This document shows positions 16,722 to 25,637 of a stretch of 64,000 nucleotides of DNA, in pieces (the stretch's first letter is position 1; the number at the start of each line of letters is the position of its first letter). The notes under the pieces are model-generated. The model searched no databases, was not told the DNA's origin, and was given only the letters and a program-made list of their open reading frames with translations. A program made the translations under genes and the position numbers. Origin of the DNA: Corynebacterium oculi (lineage in GTDB: Bacteria > Actinomycetota > Actinomycetes > Mycobacteriales > Mycobacteriaceae); the NCBI RefSeq assembly GCF_001412105.1, contig NZ_LKST01000003.1, positions 124,001 to 188,000 on the forward strand, read 5' to 3'.

Positions 16722-19205
16722 TCACCCCCGCCTATCCACCAACCTTTTCAGCTTTCGGCTAGAGGCGGCGTATTCAAATTCCTCGGGGGAAATCACGCGC
16801 GCTTCCACGCTCATTAACCCCTCTTTACAGGCGAGCCTAAGGTGGGGGACGTTATCAAGCAAAGCCTCCCGCGCTGTCTCCGCAGAGAAGCGGCAGGCGG
16901 TGGCGTCGATAAGCACCACAACGTGCTCGCGGTCGCCGCGCCACTCCACCTGTACCTGCACGTCCCCGGCGTAGCCGCAGCGCTGGGCCAGGGCGTCTAC
17001 AAACGCCTGGTAGTGGAAGGAGCGGCTGCCCACGCGGATCACGTCGCCGTAGCGGCCCAGGAGTTCCACGCGCGGCAGCAGGCTGCCGCAGTCGCAGGGC
17101 CTGGGCACGAGGCGGCCCAGATCCCCGATCTCGTAGCAGCGTAGGTTTTGGCCGGTGCGCAGCAGGGAGGTGAACACCAGCCTGCCGGGTTCGCCGGGGA
17201 TCATGGGCTCGTCGCGGTCGGGGTGCAGCACCTCCGCGTCCACGAGGCTGGCGTGCAGGTGGTGGACGGAGCCGGTGCAGTGCTGGCACTGGTATCCCAG
17301 GGGGCCGAGGTCGGTGCTGCCGTAGGTGGCCGAGCGGATGGTGGTGATCCCAAACTCCTCGCGCAGTACCTCGCGCTGGGTGGGGTGGAGGTGCTCCCCG
17401 CCGTAGTAGAGGGCGCGAATACCGCCGTACCGCAGGAACGCCTCGCGCTGCTCGTGAAGCAGCCGCCACAGGTGGGAGGGCATGCCAAAGAGCGTGGTGG
17501 CGCGGTGGCGGATCACCAGTTCCGCGATGCGGGCGTAATCCGGGTCGGCGGGCATGGCGATGGGCAGTTGCGCGGCGCCGAGGTGTTCCAGGGTGGTGAA
17601 GAAGCTCAAGAAGCCGCCGTACATGTTCCCGCCCACAAAGAGGTTGGCCACCCGCTCGGTGGCGGGGTCGAAGCCCGAGGCGAGCAGACCCTCCGCCACC
17701 GCGCGCATCTGATCGGTGTAATCCCGGTAGGTGTAGGCGGAGAGGGCGGGGGCGCCGGAGGAGCCCCCGGACTGGAAGAGAAGTTCGGTGGCGGCGGCGG
17801 GCAGGTGCGGCAGCGAGTCCTGCACCTCGGCCTTGCCGATGAGCGGAAGCCCCCGTGGGCGCACCGGATCGGGCTGGGGAAGGAGATCGTCAAGGGCTGC
17901 GATGGTGCGATATGCCTCCTCGGTGCGGTGCACGGAGACCCGCCGCGAATAGCGCTGGAGGGGGTAGAGGCCGTCGTGCGGTTCGCCAGGATAGCCTGCG
18001 ATCATGCTTCCGCAGGAGGTGACGCGGGTGACCCCGGCGGTGATGAGCCGGCGGGAGAGGTCCGCGACCTCGGCCGGGGTACCGGTCACGGCGGCGGTTT
18101 GCAGGTAGCGGCGCATGGGGTGCAGCACCTCCACGATCTGCTCGCGGGGCAGGGGCTTGACCCACAGGCTGCGGTAGAGCGGGGAGGCGGTTAATGCTTG
18201 ACGACGATCCGCGATCACCCGCCACCGCCCGGCGGGATCGGCGTAGACCTGGGTGAGGCCCAGGTGTTGCTCTAGTTCCGCCACGCGCTGCACGGTGGTG
18301 ATCTCCGCGCGCTCGGCCTCGGAGGGGGTGAGGTCGGAGGGGGCGATGCCGCCGAGCCGGGCGGCCAGGCGTTCGCTTAGGCCCGTGACCTCAGCGAAGT
18401 CCTGGGTGTCGAGGTAGATCACCTGGGGGCTGGAACAGGCCTGCTGGGCCAGGGCGCAGGTATCCGCCACCACGGCGTCGAGCGTGGCGTCATCATAGGC
18501 GGCCTGGGCGGTGAGGTAGGCGAAGGAGATGCGGTGGCCCCAGGCCACCACGCGGCACCCGGCCGGGGCCAGGGCGCGCAGCGCGTCGATGGCTTCCTCG
18601 CCGCCCCAGGCGGCGATCCCGTCGGCGTGGCGGCACAGCGCCGCCAGCCAGTCCTGTTGCCGGGAGGAAAAGGAGAGCACGATGATGCGACGCGCGATGG
18701 CCCCGGTGGGGTCCGCCTCCGCCAGCGCGGAGAGGATCGCCACGGAGGCATCGCGCTGCCCGCTGGCGGTTTTGAGCACGTTCATGTTCCCCGTGAGCAG
18801 CCCCTCCACCACGCTGAGCGCCCCCACGGCTGGGGCGTTGCCGGGGGCTACGTGCACGAGTAATCCGAGGGGAACCCAGGCCTCGTAGATTGTGCGGTGC
18901 GCGTCCGGGCGGCCCAGGCGGTTGGGGTGGACGCGATCGTCCAGCTCCCGGAGCAGGCGACTCTCAAGGGTGCTGCGGGAAAGAGACGCCACCAGCGCGT
19001 CTAGCGTGGCGGGGCCGAGGAATCCCAGGCGGGCGCGCAGCGGGGAATCGGCGGCGAGTTGCTCGCTGAGCGCCGCGCAGGCATCGAGAACCACCCGGGG
19101 TGCAAGCGGGGTGGCAAGCGCTTGGCGGGTGAGCGCGTCGAGGTCATCCAGGCGGGAAAACGCTTGGTCATCGGTGAGGGTTTCCCCTTGCCAGAGGTGA
19201 GTCAT
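16722..19205 (-). CDS. LuxC-like acyl reductase fused to a PaaK-like adenylating domain
   Basis: An 827-residue two-domain enzyme. Residues 1 to about 430 match LuxC, the NADPH-dependent acyl reductase: HVAPGNAPAVGALSVVEGLL for cofactor binding and QQACSSPQVIYLD with the catalytic Cys257. Residues from about 455 resemble PaaK/CapK-type AMP ligases: P-loop SGGSSGAPALS near 478-488, TYGSTDLGPLGYQ, a probable zinc site from CQHC near 639-642 and CDCG near 702-705, and the hinge RYGDVIRVGSRSFHY. The likely activity is activation of a carboxylic acid and its reduction to an aldehyde in one polypeptide. I know of no characterised protein with this fusion. It is the last gene of an ATGA-coupled operon. 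Confidence 0.85.
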   Translation of the reverse strand: MTHLWQGETLTDDQAFSRLDDLDALTRQALATPLAPRVVLDACAALSEQLAADSPLRARLGFLGPATLDALVASLSRSTLESRLLRELDDRVHPNRLGRPDAHRTIYEAWVPLGLLVHVAPGNAPAVGALSVVEGLLTGNMNVLKTASGQRDASVAILSALAEADPTGAIARRIIVLSFSSRQQDWLAALCRHADGIAAWGGEEAIDALRALAPAGCRVVAWGHRISFAYLTAQAAYDDATLDAVVADTCALAQQACSSPQVIYLDTQDFAEVTGLSERLAARLGGIAPSDLTPSEAERAEITTVQRVAELEQHLGLTQVYADPAGRWRVIADRRQALTASPLYRSLWVKPLPREQIVEVLHPMRRYLQTAAVTGTPAEVADLSRRLITAGVTRVTSCGSMIAGYPGEPHDGLYPLQRYSRRVSVHRTEEAYRTIAALDDLLPQPDPVRPRGLPLIGKAEVQDSLPHLPAAATELLFQSGGSSGAPALSAYTYRDYTDQMRAVAEGLLASGFDPATERVANLFVGGNMYGGFLSFFTTLEHLGAAQLPIAMPADPDYARIAELVIRHRATTLFGMPSHLWRLLHEQREAFLRYGGIRALYYGGEHLHPTQREVLREEFGITTIRSATYGSTDLGPLGYQCQHCTGSVHHLHASLVDAEVLHPDRDEPMIPGEPGRLVFTSLLRTGQNLRCYEIGDLGRLVPRPCDCGSLLPRVELLGRYGDVIRVGSRSFHYQAFVDALAQRCGYAGDVQVQVEWRGDREHVVVLIDATACRFSAETAREALLDNVPHLRLACKEGLMSVEARVISPEEFEYAASSRKLKRLVDRRG

Positions 19206-20356
19206 GCGCGTCCTTTCAACAGTTCGGCGGCGGCGATGGCGCAACTGCGGTTGCGGCTTACCCCGGCGCGGCCGTGCAGGGCGATCCAGTCCGTGTGCGC
19301 CCCGCAGCCGCATTCCTCGGCGGGGTGGGCGCTGGCGATGTCCCCCATGAGCACGCTGTGCGCCGGAACGGAGGTGATATACGGGCTCATCAGGTGCAGG
19401 AATCCGCGCCGCCCGTGCGGTAAGGGGGCAAGCGTGGCGACGTCCCGGATCACCGCGCGGGACCACACCGGCAGGTGCAGGCGGTGCCGGGGGCATTCCA
19501 CCACGGGCACGCAGTGTTCCACGGAGCCGAAACTATCCCGGATACGCTCGGGCGCGATACCCAGCGTGCGGGTGATGAGGGCGCGCAGTTCCTCCCGGGG
19601 GATCTGCTTGTCCGCGTGGTTTTTCCACCCCCCGCCCAGGAATACCAGGGATTCCGGGGCCAGCCGCAGCGGGCGGTATCCCAGGGCCTCCCTGCGCCGC
19701 AGGATGGCGGTGAGAAAGGCCGGGAAGCCGAAGATGCGCAGCGGGACGGCGTCGGCAGCTGCGCGCTCGATGGCGCGGATCGAGCCGAAGGGATCGAACT
19801 CGTGCGCGGGGGTGTCGCCTGCCGCACTGCAACAGCGCAGGGCGTAGGTGACGTGCCGGGCGGGGGCGAAATCGCAGAGGTAGGTGTTGGTAAAGGAGGT
19901 GCCCACCTTGAGGTTGCGCTGGGGTTCGTAGCTCAGCAGGAGGTAATCCACCTCCTGCTGCGGGGTGTGCCAGCCGTAGTGATCAAAGATGAACGCCACC
20001 ATGCGCTGCGCCGAGGAGATGGACCACCGGTCGAAGAACATCTGGGACTTCTGCCCGCTGGTGCCCGAGGAGGTCAGGTGCACGGCCACCTGCTCGCGCG
20101 GGACGGAGAGAGTTTCGTGCCGCTTGAAGAAGGCGGCGGGAATGGGCGGGGCGGCATGGGGATCGGCCTCTGTGAGGCTGCGCCAGAACTCGTTGCGCGC
20201 GCGGTGCCAGGCGTTAATCTCCTGCATGGCGAGGTCGAAGAGGCGCACGGAATCCGGGGTGAGGGTGTAGGGGGCGCGCAGATCGCACAGCTCTTGGAGA
20301 TGCGGCAGCGCCTGCGGATCGGGAACCCGCAGGGGGGCGAGGTAAGGGGGAGTCAT
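19202..20356 (-). CDS. LuxE-like acyl-protein synthetase
   Basis: A 384-residue member of the LuxE family, which adenylates fatty or other carboxylic acids and passes the acyl group to a protein Cys before LuxC reduction. Seen: SSGTSGQKS P-loop at residues 96-104, FLGGGWKNHADKQ, DSFGSVEHCVPVVECP and a Cys-rich EECGCG near the C-terminus. The ATG at 20356 overlaps the previous stop (ATGA), and its own stop overlaps the LuxC-PaaK start the same way. No luxA/B luciferase or luxD thioesterase is present, so this is not bioluminescence. Confidence 0.87.
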   Translation of the reverse strand: MTPPYLAPLRVPDPQALPHLQELCDLRAPYTLTPDSVRLFDLAMQEINAWHRARNEFWRSLTEADPHAAPPIPAAFFKRHETLSVPREQVAVHLTSSGTSGQKSQMFFDRWSISSAQRMVAFIFDHYGWHTPQQEVDYLLLSYEPQRNLKVGTSFTNTYLCDFAPARHVTYALRCCSAAGDTPAHEFDPFGSIRAIERAAADAVPLRIFGFPAFLTAILRRREALGYRPLRLAPESLVFLGGGWKNHADKQIPREELRALITRTLGIAPERIRDSFGSVEHCVPVVECPRHRLHLPVWSRAVIRDVATLAPLPHGRRGFLHLMSPYITSVPAHSVLMGDIASAHPAEECGCGAHTDWIALHGRAGVSRNRSCAIAAAELLKGRA

Positions 20357-21390
20357 GCTGTTTCTGTTTCCTTGGGGGAGAGAAAGGCGGCGACCTCCGC
20401 GCAGGGACGCACCGCACATTCCTCCACGGCGATGTGGGAGTGGGCGAGGATCACGAGGTCATGGAGGCTATCGGCACGGCGGCGGGCGGCGGGGTAGTAC
20501 GCCGCCGGGGCCATGCCCGCCGCCAGGTACGCTTGAACGTCGGTGACGGCGCCGGTGCGATCCAGGGGCACCGAGGCCTCCACGTAGGTGATGCCCTTGC
20601 GCTGCAACTCCGCGTAGAGAGCGGGGGCGATAAGAGGCAAAACGCCGGGGTGCGGCCGCACCTCTCGCAGGTGCGCGCTACTGGCGGCGGCGTTGAGATC
20701 CAGGGCGAGGTGCACGGTAAGCCCGGCGGCTGTGGTAGCCGTGGCGAGGTATCGGTGTTGATCCACCGGGTGCAGCGAAACCGTGGCCGGTGTTGGAGAA
20801 ACGGCAGTGTGATCCAGGTTTGCCAGCGGGGGATGCGCGTCCGCGAGGGAGAGATTGCGCAGGGCGCGCGAGTATAGAGGCATGAGCCCGGCGGGAAGAA
20901 CCGACGGAGCCGACCTGCGTTCCACCGCACCCGGCGCGTGACGCACGAAGAACCCCAGGCTTTCCTGCCGCGCCAACCTGGCCGCGCCGGGCAGCACACC
21001 GGTGGGGTGAAAACCCTGATCCATCACCACCTCCTGCGCGCGCGGGGAGCACAGCCGCACGGTGGAGTAGGCGGAATCCAGGGTTCCGCTGGCAAAGGCG
21101 GCCTGACACGCGGCGGCGGAAACACGGTGGGCCAGGCCGCGCCCGCCGTGATCCGGGTGCACCGCGATCCCGCCGAGCAGCCCCACTCGCCGCTCGGTGT
21201 CCACCAGCACCACGGCGGAGGCGATCAGGCCGCCGTGTTCATCGCGGATCACCCGCCAATGGGTAGAGGGCAGCGCCAAGAGGCGCTGGGTTTCCGCGAG
21301 ATCCCGGCCCAGGGCGAGGGGGTAGTGGCCGCCGTAGACCTCCTGGAACAGGCGGATCAGGGCGGGGGCGTCCTGCACGGTGGCGATCAT
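20353..21390 (-). CDS. GNAT acetyltransferase family protein
   Basis: A 345-residue protein with a GNAT domain in about residues 1-150. The acetyl-CoA motif A is present as GGIAVHPDHGGRGLAHRV (HGGRGLA at 81-87). The C-terminal 190 residues form a second domain that looks like a degenerate GNAT repeat (VHLALDL, then LYAELQRKGITYVEASV), without a clear CoA loop. It could transfer an acyl group onto an amine in the pathway or modify the product for self-protection. Coupled by ATGA overlaps at both ends to the MFS and LuxE-like genes. Confidence 0.8.
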   Translation of the reverse strand: MIATVQDAPALIRLFQEVYGGHYPLALGRDLAETQRLLALPSTHWRVIRDEHGGLIASAVVLVDTERRVGLLGGIAVHPDHGGRGLAHRVSAAACQAAFASGTLDSAYSTVRLCSPRAQEVVMDQGFHPTGVLPGAARLARQESLGFFVRHAPGAVERRSAPSVLPAGLMPLYSRALRNLSLADAHPPLANLDHTAVSPTPATVSLHPVDQHRYLATATTAAGLTVHLALDLNAAASSAHLREVRPHPGVLPLIAPALYAELQRKGITYVEASVPLDRTGAVTDVQAYLAAGMAPAAYYPAARRRADSLHDLVILAHSHIAVEECAVRPCAEVAAFLSPKETETA

Positions 21391-22601
21391 GCGCGCTTGT
21401 CCTTTTCCTCTTTCAAGCGGGAGGCCACCCGCCAGGCGGCCAGGGCCACGGGAAGCAGCCCGGCCCCCTGAATCAACAGCAGGAGGCGCACCGGAAGCAC
21501 GTCCCCCAGCGAGCCAAAGACCAGGGAGGATACCGGCAGGGTGGCGCTGATGAGCGCCTGCATGACGGCGAAGAACGCCGGCTTATCCGCGGCCGGGACG
21601 CGGCGCTGAAAGTAGGAGACAAAGCGCACCCCGATGGCCCCGATGCACGCCCCGGCCACTACCAGGCCCACCACGGCGACCCACGGGCGTGGGAGGAGGC
21701 CCGGGGCGGCAAGCCCCAGGGCGGCCAGCGCCAGCCCGCCACCGCCGATGGTGCTCAATCGCAGCCGAAGCCGGGGCCCCAGGGCGGCCCCCAGCATGGT
21801 TCCCGCGCCCAGGGCCGCCTCGAAGGCGGAGACGGTGGCCCCCGTGGCCTGGAGGGTGCTGCGGGCAAAGAGCGGAAGGAGCACAAAGACCGCCGTGCTA
21901 AAGAAGTTCGCGGCGGTAAAGCACAGCAGCATGTGGCGCACCGAGGGCAGCCGACGCAGCACGCGGCCCGGACGGGGTGCCGGTTGAGCCTTCGAGTGAC
22001 CGCCGGACGCCCGATGAGGGAAACGGCGCGTGGCGATGAGCACGGCGGCCACCAGGTAGGCCGCAGCGCAGAGCCCCAGCAGGCCGGAAAGGCCCGTGGC
22101 CTCCACCACCAGGGGGCCCAAGAACCCGCCGCTGAGGCTGGCGATGGACTGGGTGGCCAGCTGGAATCCGGTGGCGGGCTCCATGTCCTCATCATCCACC
22201 AGTTCGGGAATGGAGGTGGTGAGGCAGGGATCAAAGACGGCCTGGCAGGAGGCCAGCAACAGTGCGAGAACGCAGAGCACCTCGAAGGGCAGCGCCCAGC
22301 TGTGGCTGAGTACTGCGCCCACCCCGGCCAATAACCCTGCCGCCCCCGCCATCGCGGCAAGCAGGCCGCGGTGGTCATACCGGGCGATGAGGCGGGACAC
22401 AACCGGCACGAGGGCCACGGCGGGCACGGTGGCGGCCATGAGGATCACCCCGGACTGGCGGCCGGGATTCATTCCGCCGACGCTGCTCACGATCCACCAC
22501 ACCACGCCCACCTGAAAGACCCGCGCGGCCGCCTGGGTGAGGAACTGGCCCACCCACACGGCGGCGAAGGCCCGGTTGCGCAGGATCACCGGCGCGCTCA
22601 T
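21387..22601 (-). CDS. MFS transporter, probable product exporter
   Basis: A 404-residue, 12-TM major facilitator protein resembling the enterobactin-exporter/MefA-like (MFS_3) type: short N-terminus (SAPVILRNRAFAAVWVGQFL), VSRLIARYDHRG in the loop after TM2, FDPCLTTSIPELVDDEDM after TM4. The start at 22601 fits the family and overlaps the upstream stop (ATGA). Location inside the LuxC/LuxE operon suggests it exports the pathway product or a toxic intermediate. Confidence 0.88.
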   Translation of the reverse strand: MSAPVILRNRAFAAVWVGQFLTQAAARVFQVGVVWWIVSSVGGMNPGRQSGVILMAATVPAVALVPVVSRLIARYDHRGLLAAMAGAAGLLAGVGAVLSHSWALPFEVLCVLALLLASCQAVFDPCLTTSIPELVDDEDMEPATGFQLATQSIASLSGGFLGPLVVEATGLSGLLGLCAAAYLVAAVLIATRRFPHRASGGHSKAQPAPRPGRVLRRLPSVRHMLLCFTAANFFSTAVFVLLPLFARSTLQATGATVSAFEAALGAGTMLGAALGPRLRLRLSTIGGGGLALAALGLAAPGLLPRPWVAVVGLVVAGACIGAIGVRFVSYFQRRVPAADKPAFFAVMQALISATLPVSSLVFGSLGDVLPVRLLLLIQGAGLLPVALAAWRVASRLKEEKDKRA

Positions 22602-23860
22602 GCCAGCGGCCTTTGCTCGACCACGCGCAGGAGCTTGCCCGAACGCGGGTGAGTGGCCAGATCGCGGTAGTGCACCCACTCCACCGCCAGGGGAAGCACC
22701 TGGTGATGATCCACGGCCTGCGCGTAGGCGGGCCGGGCGCGCAGCACGGCGTCGATCATGCTCTTGCCCAGGGCCGCGTGGCGGAGGGGATCGGGGTGGG
22801 CCGTGGCCGCCCGCAGCACGAGCCCGTCGAGACCGTTCTTGCGCACGGCCACCAGTTGCAGGGCGGTGATGTCGCGGGCGGAATCTACGTGCTCAACCAC
22901 GGCGTGTACGTCCTCGGTGTACATCGTCACGTACGCGATGCGCAGGGCGTCGCTCGTGCGCCCCATGAGGCGGAAAGTTGCGTCCGCGTGGTTTACCCAC
23001 TGGGCCCTATCCCCCACGGGATACCGCACGATGGGCATGAGGCGGCGTCGCAAGTCCGTGACCACCAGCGCGCCGGGCCTACCCGGCTCGGTGATGGGCG
23101 CGCCGGAATCCTCATCGACGATCTCCGTGAGGGTATAGGGCCGCCAGCCGCCATGCACGCGCCGATCGTCCCCCGCAACCGGCCTGCCCAACAGGCCGGC
23201 GTCCACGCTGGCGTACCCCACGGAATGCACGCGGGCGTGGGGGAACGCGGTGCGCAGGAGGGGAAGGCGATCCCCAAAAAGGAGTTCCCCGCCCACCAGG
23301 ATCAGTTCTACCTCGGGGAGGGCGCGGCCGCGGGCCTCCAGGTGTTCGGCCACGGTGATGACGGTGCTGGGCAGGGCCGCAATGGTGGTGATCTTGAACT
23401 CAGCCAGGGCGTGCGCCAGGTATTCGGGGCTCAGCGCCCCGCCGAAGGGAAACCGGGTGGTGGCGATGGGGCACTGCGCCAGGGAGTCGAGGATAAAGGT
23501 AAAACTCGCGTAGAGATCGCCCGCGTAGAAGAGGTTGGCTACCCGCGCCCCGGGCCGGATGCCGGTGTCCGCGAGCCCCTGGCCGAAGGCTGCGCAAAAC
23601 TCCCGCCACTCCTGGGTGGACCACCAGGAAAACTTGGGGTTTCCGGTGGTGCCGCCGCTGCGCAGCACCAGAGCGTCCGATGGCGGCGCGGTGAGCACGG
23701 CGTTGTTCTCCGGGTGGTTGGCCCGCCAGAACGACGCCACATCGACGATCGGGAGCTCTCCGAGCGAGGGGTTGTCCGGGAGATCGCGGTAGAGCTGGCA
23801 GTAGAAGGGGGAGCGGGCACGGACGAAGGCGAGGTGCTCCGCGAAGGGATAGGTGGGCAT
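22598..23860 (-). CDS. PaaK-like AMP-dependent ligase, operon-leading gene
   Basis: A 420-residue adenylate-forming enzyme of the phenylacetate-CoA ligase/CapK type. Seen: P-loop RSGGTTGNPKFSWWS (Ser68-Lys76), PSTVITVAEHLEARG, SVGYASVDAGLLGRP, and the hinge LMGRTSDALRIAYVTMYTEDV. It lacks the Cys pairs seen in the PaaK domain of the fused protein. It is first in the operon; the ribosome-binding site is weak (AAAGAAA). It would activate a carboxylate, possibly an aryl or short acyl acid. No acyl or aryl carrier protein gene is visible in the operon. Confidence 0.85.
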   Translation of the reverse strand: MPTYPFAEHLAFVRARSPFYCQLYRDLPDNPSLGELPIVDVASFWRANHPENNAVLTAPPSDALVLRSGGTTGNPKFSWWSTQEWREFCAAFGQGLADTGIRPGARVANLFYAGDLYASFTFILDSLAQCPIATTRFPFGGALSPEYLAHALAEFKITTIAALPSTVITVAEHLEARGRALPEVELILVGGELLFGDRLPLLRTAFPHARVHSVGYASVDAGLLGRPVAGDDRRVHGGWRPYTLTEIVDEDSGAPITEPGRPGALVVTDLRRRLMPIVRYPVGDRAQWVNHADATFRLMGRTSDALRIAYVTMYTEDVHAVVEHVDSARDITALQLVAVRKNGLDGLVLRAATAHPDPLRHAALGKSMIDAVLRARPAYAQAVDHHQVLPLAVEWVHYRDLATHPRSGKLLRVVEQRPLA

Positions 23861-24437
23861 GGTTGTTTCTTTACTTGCCTGGGAACTTTCTATTCAGGGA
23901 ACTATCTTTCATCGCCAGGGCGGGGAGTGCATGCGGAAACAGGGGGTGGAATACCCCCGCGGCCAGCGCCGTGTGGGGACGGCCGCACATAATTGACCTT
24001 TCTTGCGGTGGGCTGGGAAATTATGGGCGTCCGGGGAATATCCGATGGTTCCCTGGTGGTTGGGCGCGGGGCGGGATAATCTCCTGTTGCCGGTGGTGCG
24101 GGGGAGATTGCGGTGGCGTAGCGTTCTTGTTTTTTAGGGTGTGGTGCGTCTTACGGTCGGAGATGAGATTATCTCTGTGTCCTTCCTGTGAGTTTTTGGT
24201 ATGGCAGCACTTTTTACCCCCGTGGCGGGGGAGCCGGGGCGTGTGTCCTGGACATTATTAAGTCTCCTAAAGGAATTTTTTTACTAGACCTCTTTTCTTG
24301 GTATTGGGGGAATGTGATGCGTGATGTAAGGTTAGCCGCGAAAAATACACGGAGCCCGATTGTGGAGCCCGGTTGTGGAGTCCGGCCGCGCGCCACGGCG
24401 GACACGGAGGAAGGATGATCGACATGGTGATGCCCTG
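23861..24437. promoter_or_regulatory. Intergenic region before the LuxC/LuxE operon and the serine protease
   Basis: 577 bases without a convincing gene and with lower GC than the surroundings. It must contain the minus-strand promoter of the five-gene operon and the plus-strand promoter of the protease. On the minus strand there is a direct repeat AGTTCCC[T/A]G, two copies 16 bases apart (within 23887-23918), close to the operon start; it may be an operator. A short GC hairpin CCCCCG/CGGGGG lies near 24220 without a T run. Nothing else is recognised. Confidence 0.35.
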
Positions 24438-25085
24438 TTGTCCAAGGAGAAGCGCGCCTCGCGCCTGGCGGGCCTGATGGCCGCCCTGTCCGTGGCCATG
24501 ACGCCGCTAGCCACGGCGGCCACCGCCAACGCGGCCGTCCCGCTGCGCCAAGGGGCCGCCATCTATTCCTACTACGGGGCGGGATGCTCCCTCAGCATCG
24601 CCGATACTTCCACCGCCTACACCGCTTTGCACTGCGGCGATGACATGTGGAAGGTGGGCGATGAGGTCAAGGCCCGCACCGGACACACGGTGGGCACCAT
24701 CTCCGCCCTCGGCTCCGATCTGCCCGAGGGGCAGGAACTAGACGTGGTCAAGATCGACCTCGCGCCGGGGGTGAAGATCAGCGGCGCCTACGCCGGGGTG
24801 GGGGATTCCGCTGCCCTGAAAGAGGGCGATCGGGTGACCTTTTATGCCCCCGGGAATCGCGGCATGGGCACGATGGTGGACACCACCCCCACGTGGCGCT
24901 CTCTCCAGAGCGATAACAAGTATCCCTCCTACCTGATTACCGCCGATATCCAGACCTTTGGTGGTAACTCCGGCGGCGCGCTGCTCAACGAGAAAGATGA
25001 GCTGGTGGGCGTGCTGGCGGGCGGCAACCGGAAGAATCGCTCCTACTACACCCCGATCAACGAGATTCGGGAACTCCTGGGCTAA
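24438..25085 (+). CDS. Secreted trypsin-like serine protease (S1 family)
   Basis: About 215 residues from the TTG at 24438. Basic SKEKR, a hydrophobic core and ATANA form a signal peptide. The catalytic triad is visible: TALHCGDD (His65), an Asp in LDVVKIDL, and GGNSGGALL (Ser178). It is similar in design to the gene at 43283. The start is uncertain. The good Shine-Dalgarno (GGAGGAAGG) drives ATGs at 24415-24432 that are out of frame by one base, so either the weak TTG is used or one base has been lost near 24433. It ends in a strong terminator. Expected role: extracellular proteolysis. Confidence 0.8.
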   Translation: MSKEKRASRLAGLMAALSVAMTPLATAATANAAVPLRQGAAIYSYYGAGCSLSIADTSTAYTALHCGDDMWKVGDEVKARTGHTVGTISALGSDLPEGQELDVVKIDLAPGVKISGAYAGVGDSAALKEGDRVTFYAPGNRGMGTMVDTTPTWRSLQSDNKYPSYLITADIQTFGGNSGGALLNEKDELVGVLAGGNRKNRSYYTPINEIRELLG

Positions 25086-25129
25086 TCTTCCGGGCTACTT
25101 ATGGCGTGGTGCGCAGGGAGCACCCGCGG

Positions 25130-25166
25130 ATCACTCCCCGGCATTCCGATTGCGGGGAGTGATTTT
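25130..25166 (+). terminator. Rho-independent terminator after the serine protease
   Basis: A perfect 11-bp stem ATCACTCCCCG (25130-25140) with its complement at 25153-25163, a 12-base loop and a short T run. It sits 45 bases beyond the protease stop. Confidence 0.8.
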
Positions 25167-25336
25167 ATGCGTTTTATGGCCGGGTAAAGGTGCTTGAGGA
25201 GGAACTCGGCTCTCACGATCCCGCAAAATCCCGCACGCCGCCCCATAGCGATCATAATCACCGTTTTAGCCACACTCGACGCACGTTCCTGAACTGCATA
25301 AACAGAAAAAGGTTTTGGTGGTGAATCCCCCCCGAT

Positions 25337-25411
25337 TGGCTTCCCCACCAGGACTCGAACCTAGAATGACGGTACCAAAAACCGTAGTGTTGCCGATTAC
25401 ACCATGGGGAA
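25337..25411 (-). tRNA. tRNA-Gln (anticodon TTG)
   Basis: A complete cloverleaf on the minus strand. The acceptor stem is TTCCCCA/TGGGGAA. The anticodon stem ACGGT/ACCGT holds loop TTTTGGT, giving anticodon TTG. The T-arm contains GGTTCGAGTCC. The discriminator is G, and CCA is encoded (25337-25339). It is immediately upstream of mfd on the opposite strand. Confidence 0.95.
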
Positions 25412-25637
25412 TAGCGGGTGAACGCTCGGTCACGCGCGCTTATACACTGTAGCGCATGGTGCAGCACCGGGCGCAATTGCCGTGCCCCGGCACAGCGCCG
25501 GGAGGCCCCGGAAGGTTGGGAGAGGGCGTCGAAAAGCGGGCGCGTAGAGTGGGACAATCCGGGCGGGTGCGGTGTGCCGCGCCGCCTCGCGGTGAGTCGG
25601 GGAACCCGAACGAAGTTATCTGAGGAAGTAAGGAATA

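Noticed and set aside
16722..23860. Bioluminescence (lux) operon
   Set aside because: LuxC- and LuxE-like proteins are present but no luciferase subunits or luxD; other operon members point to a different pathway.
24217..24232. Terminator at the CCCCCG/CGGGGG hairpin near 24220
   Set aside because: Three-base loop and no T run on either strand; likely chance GC structure.
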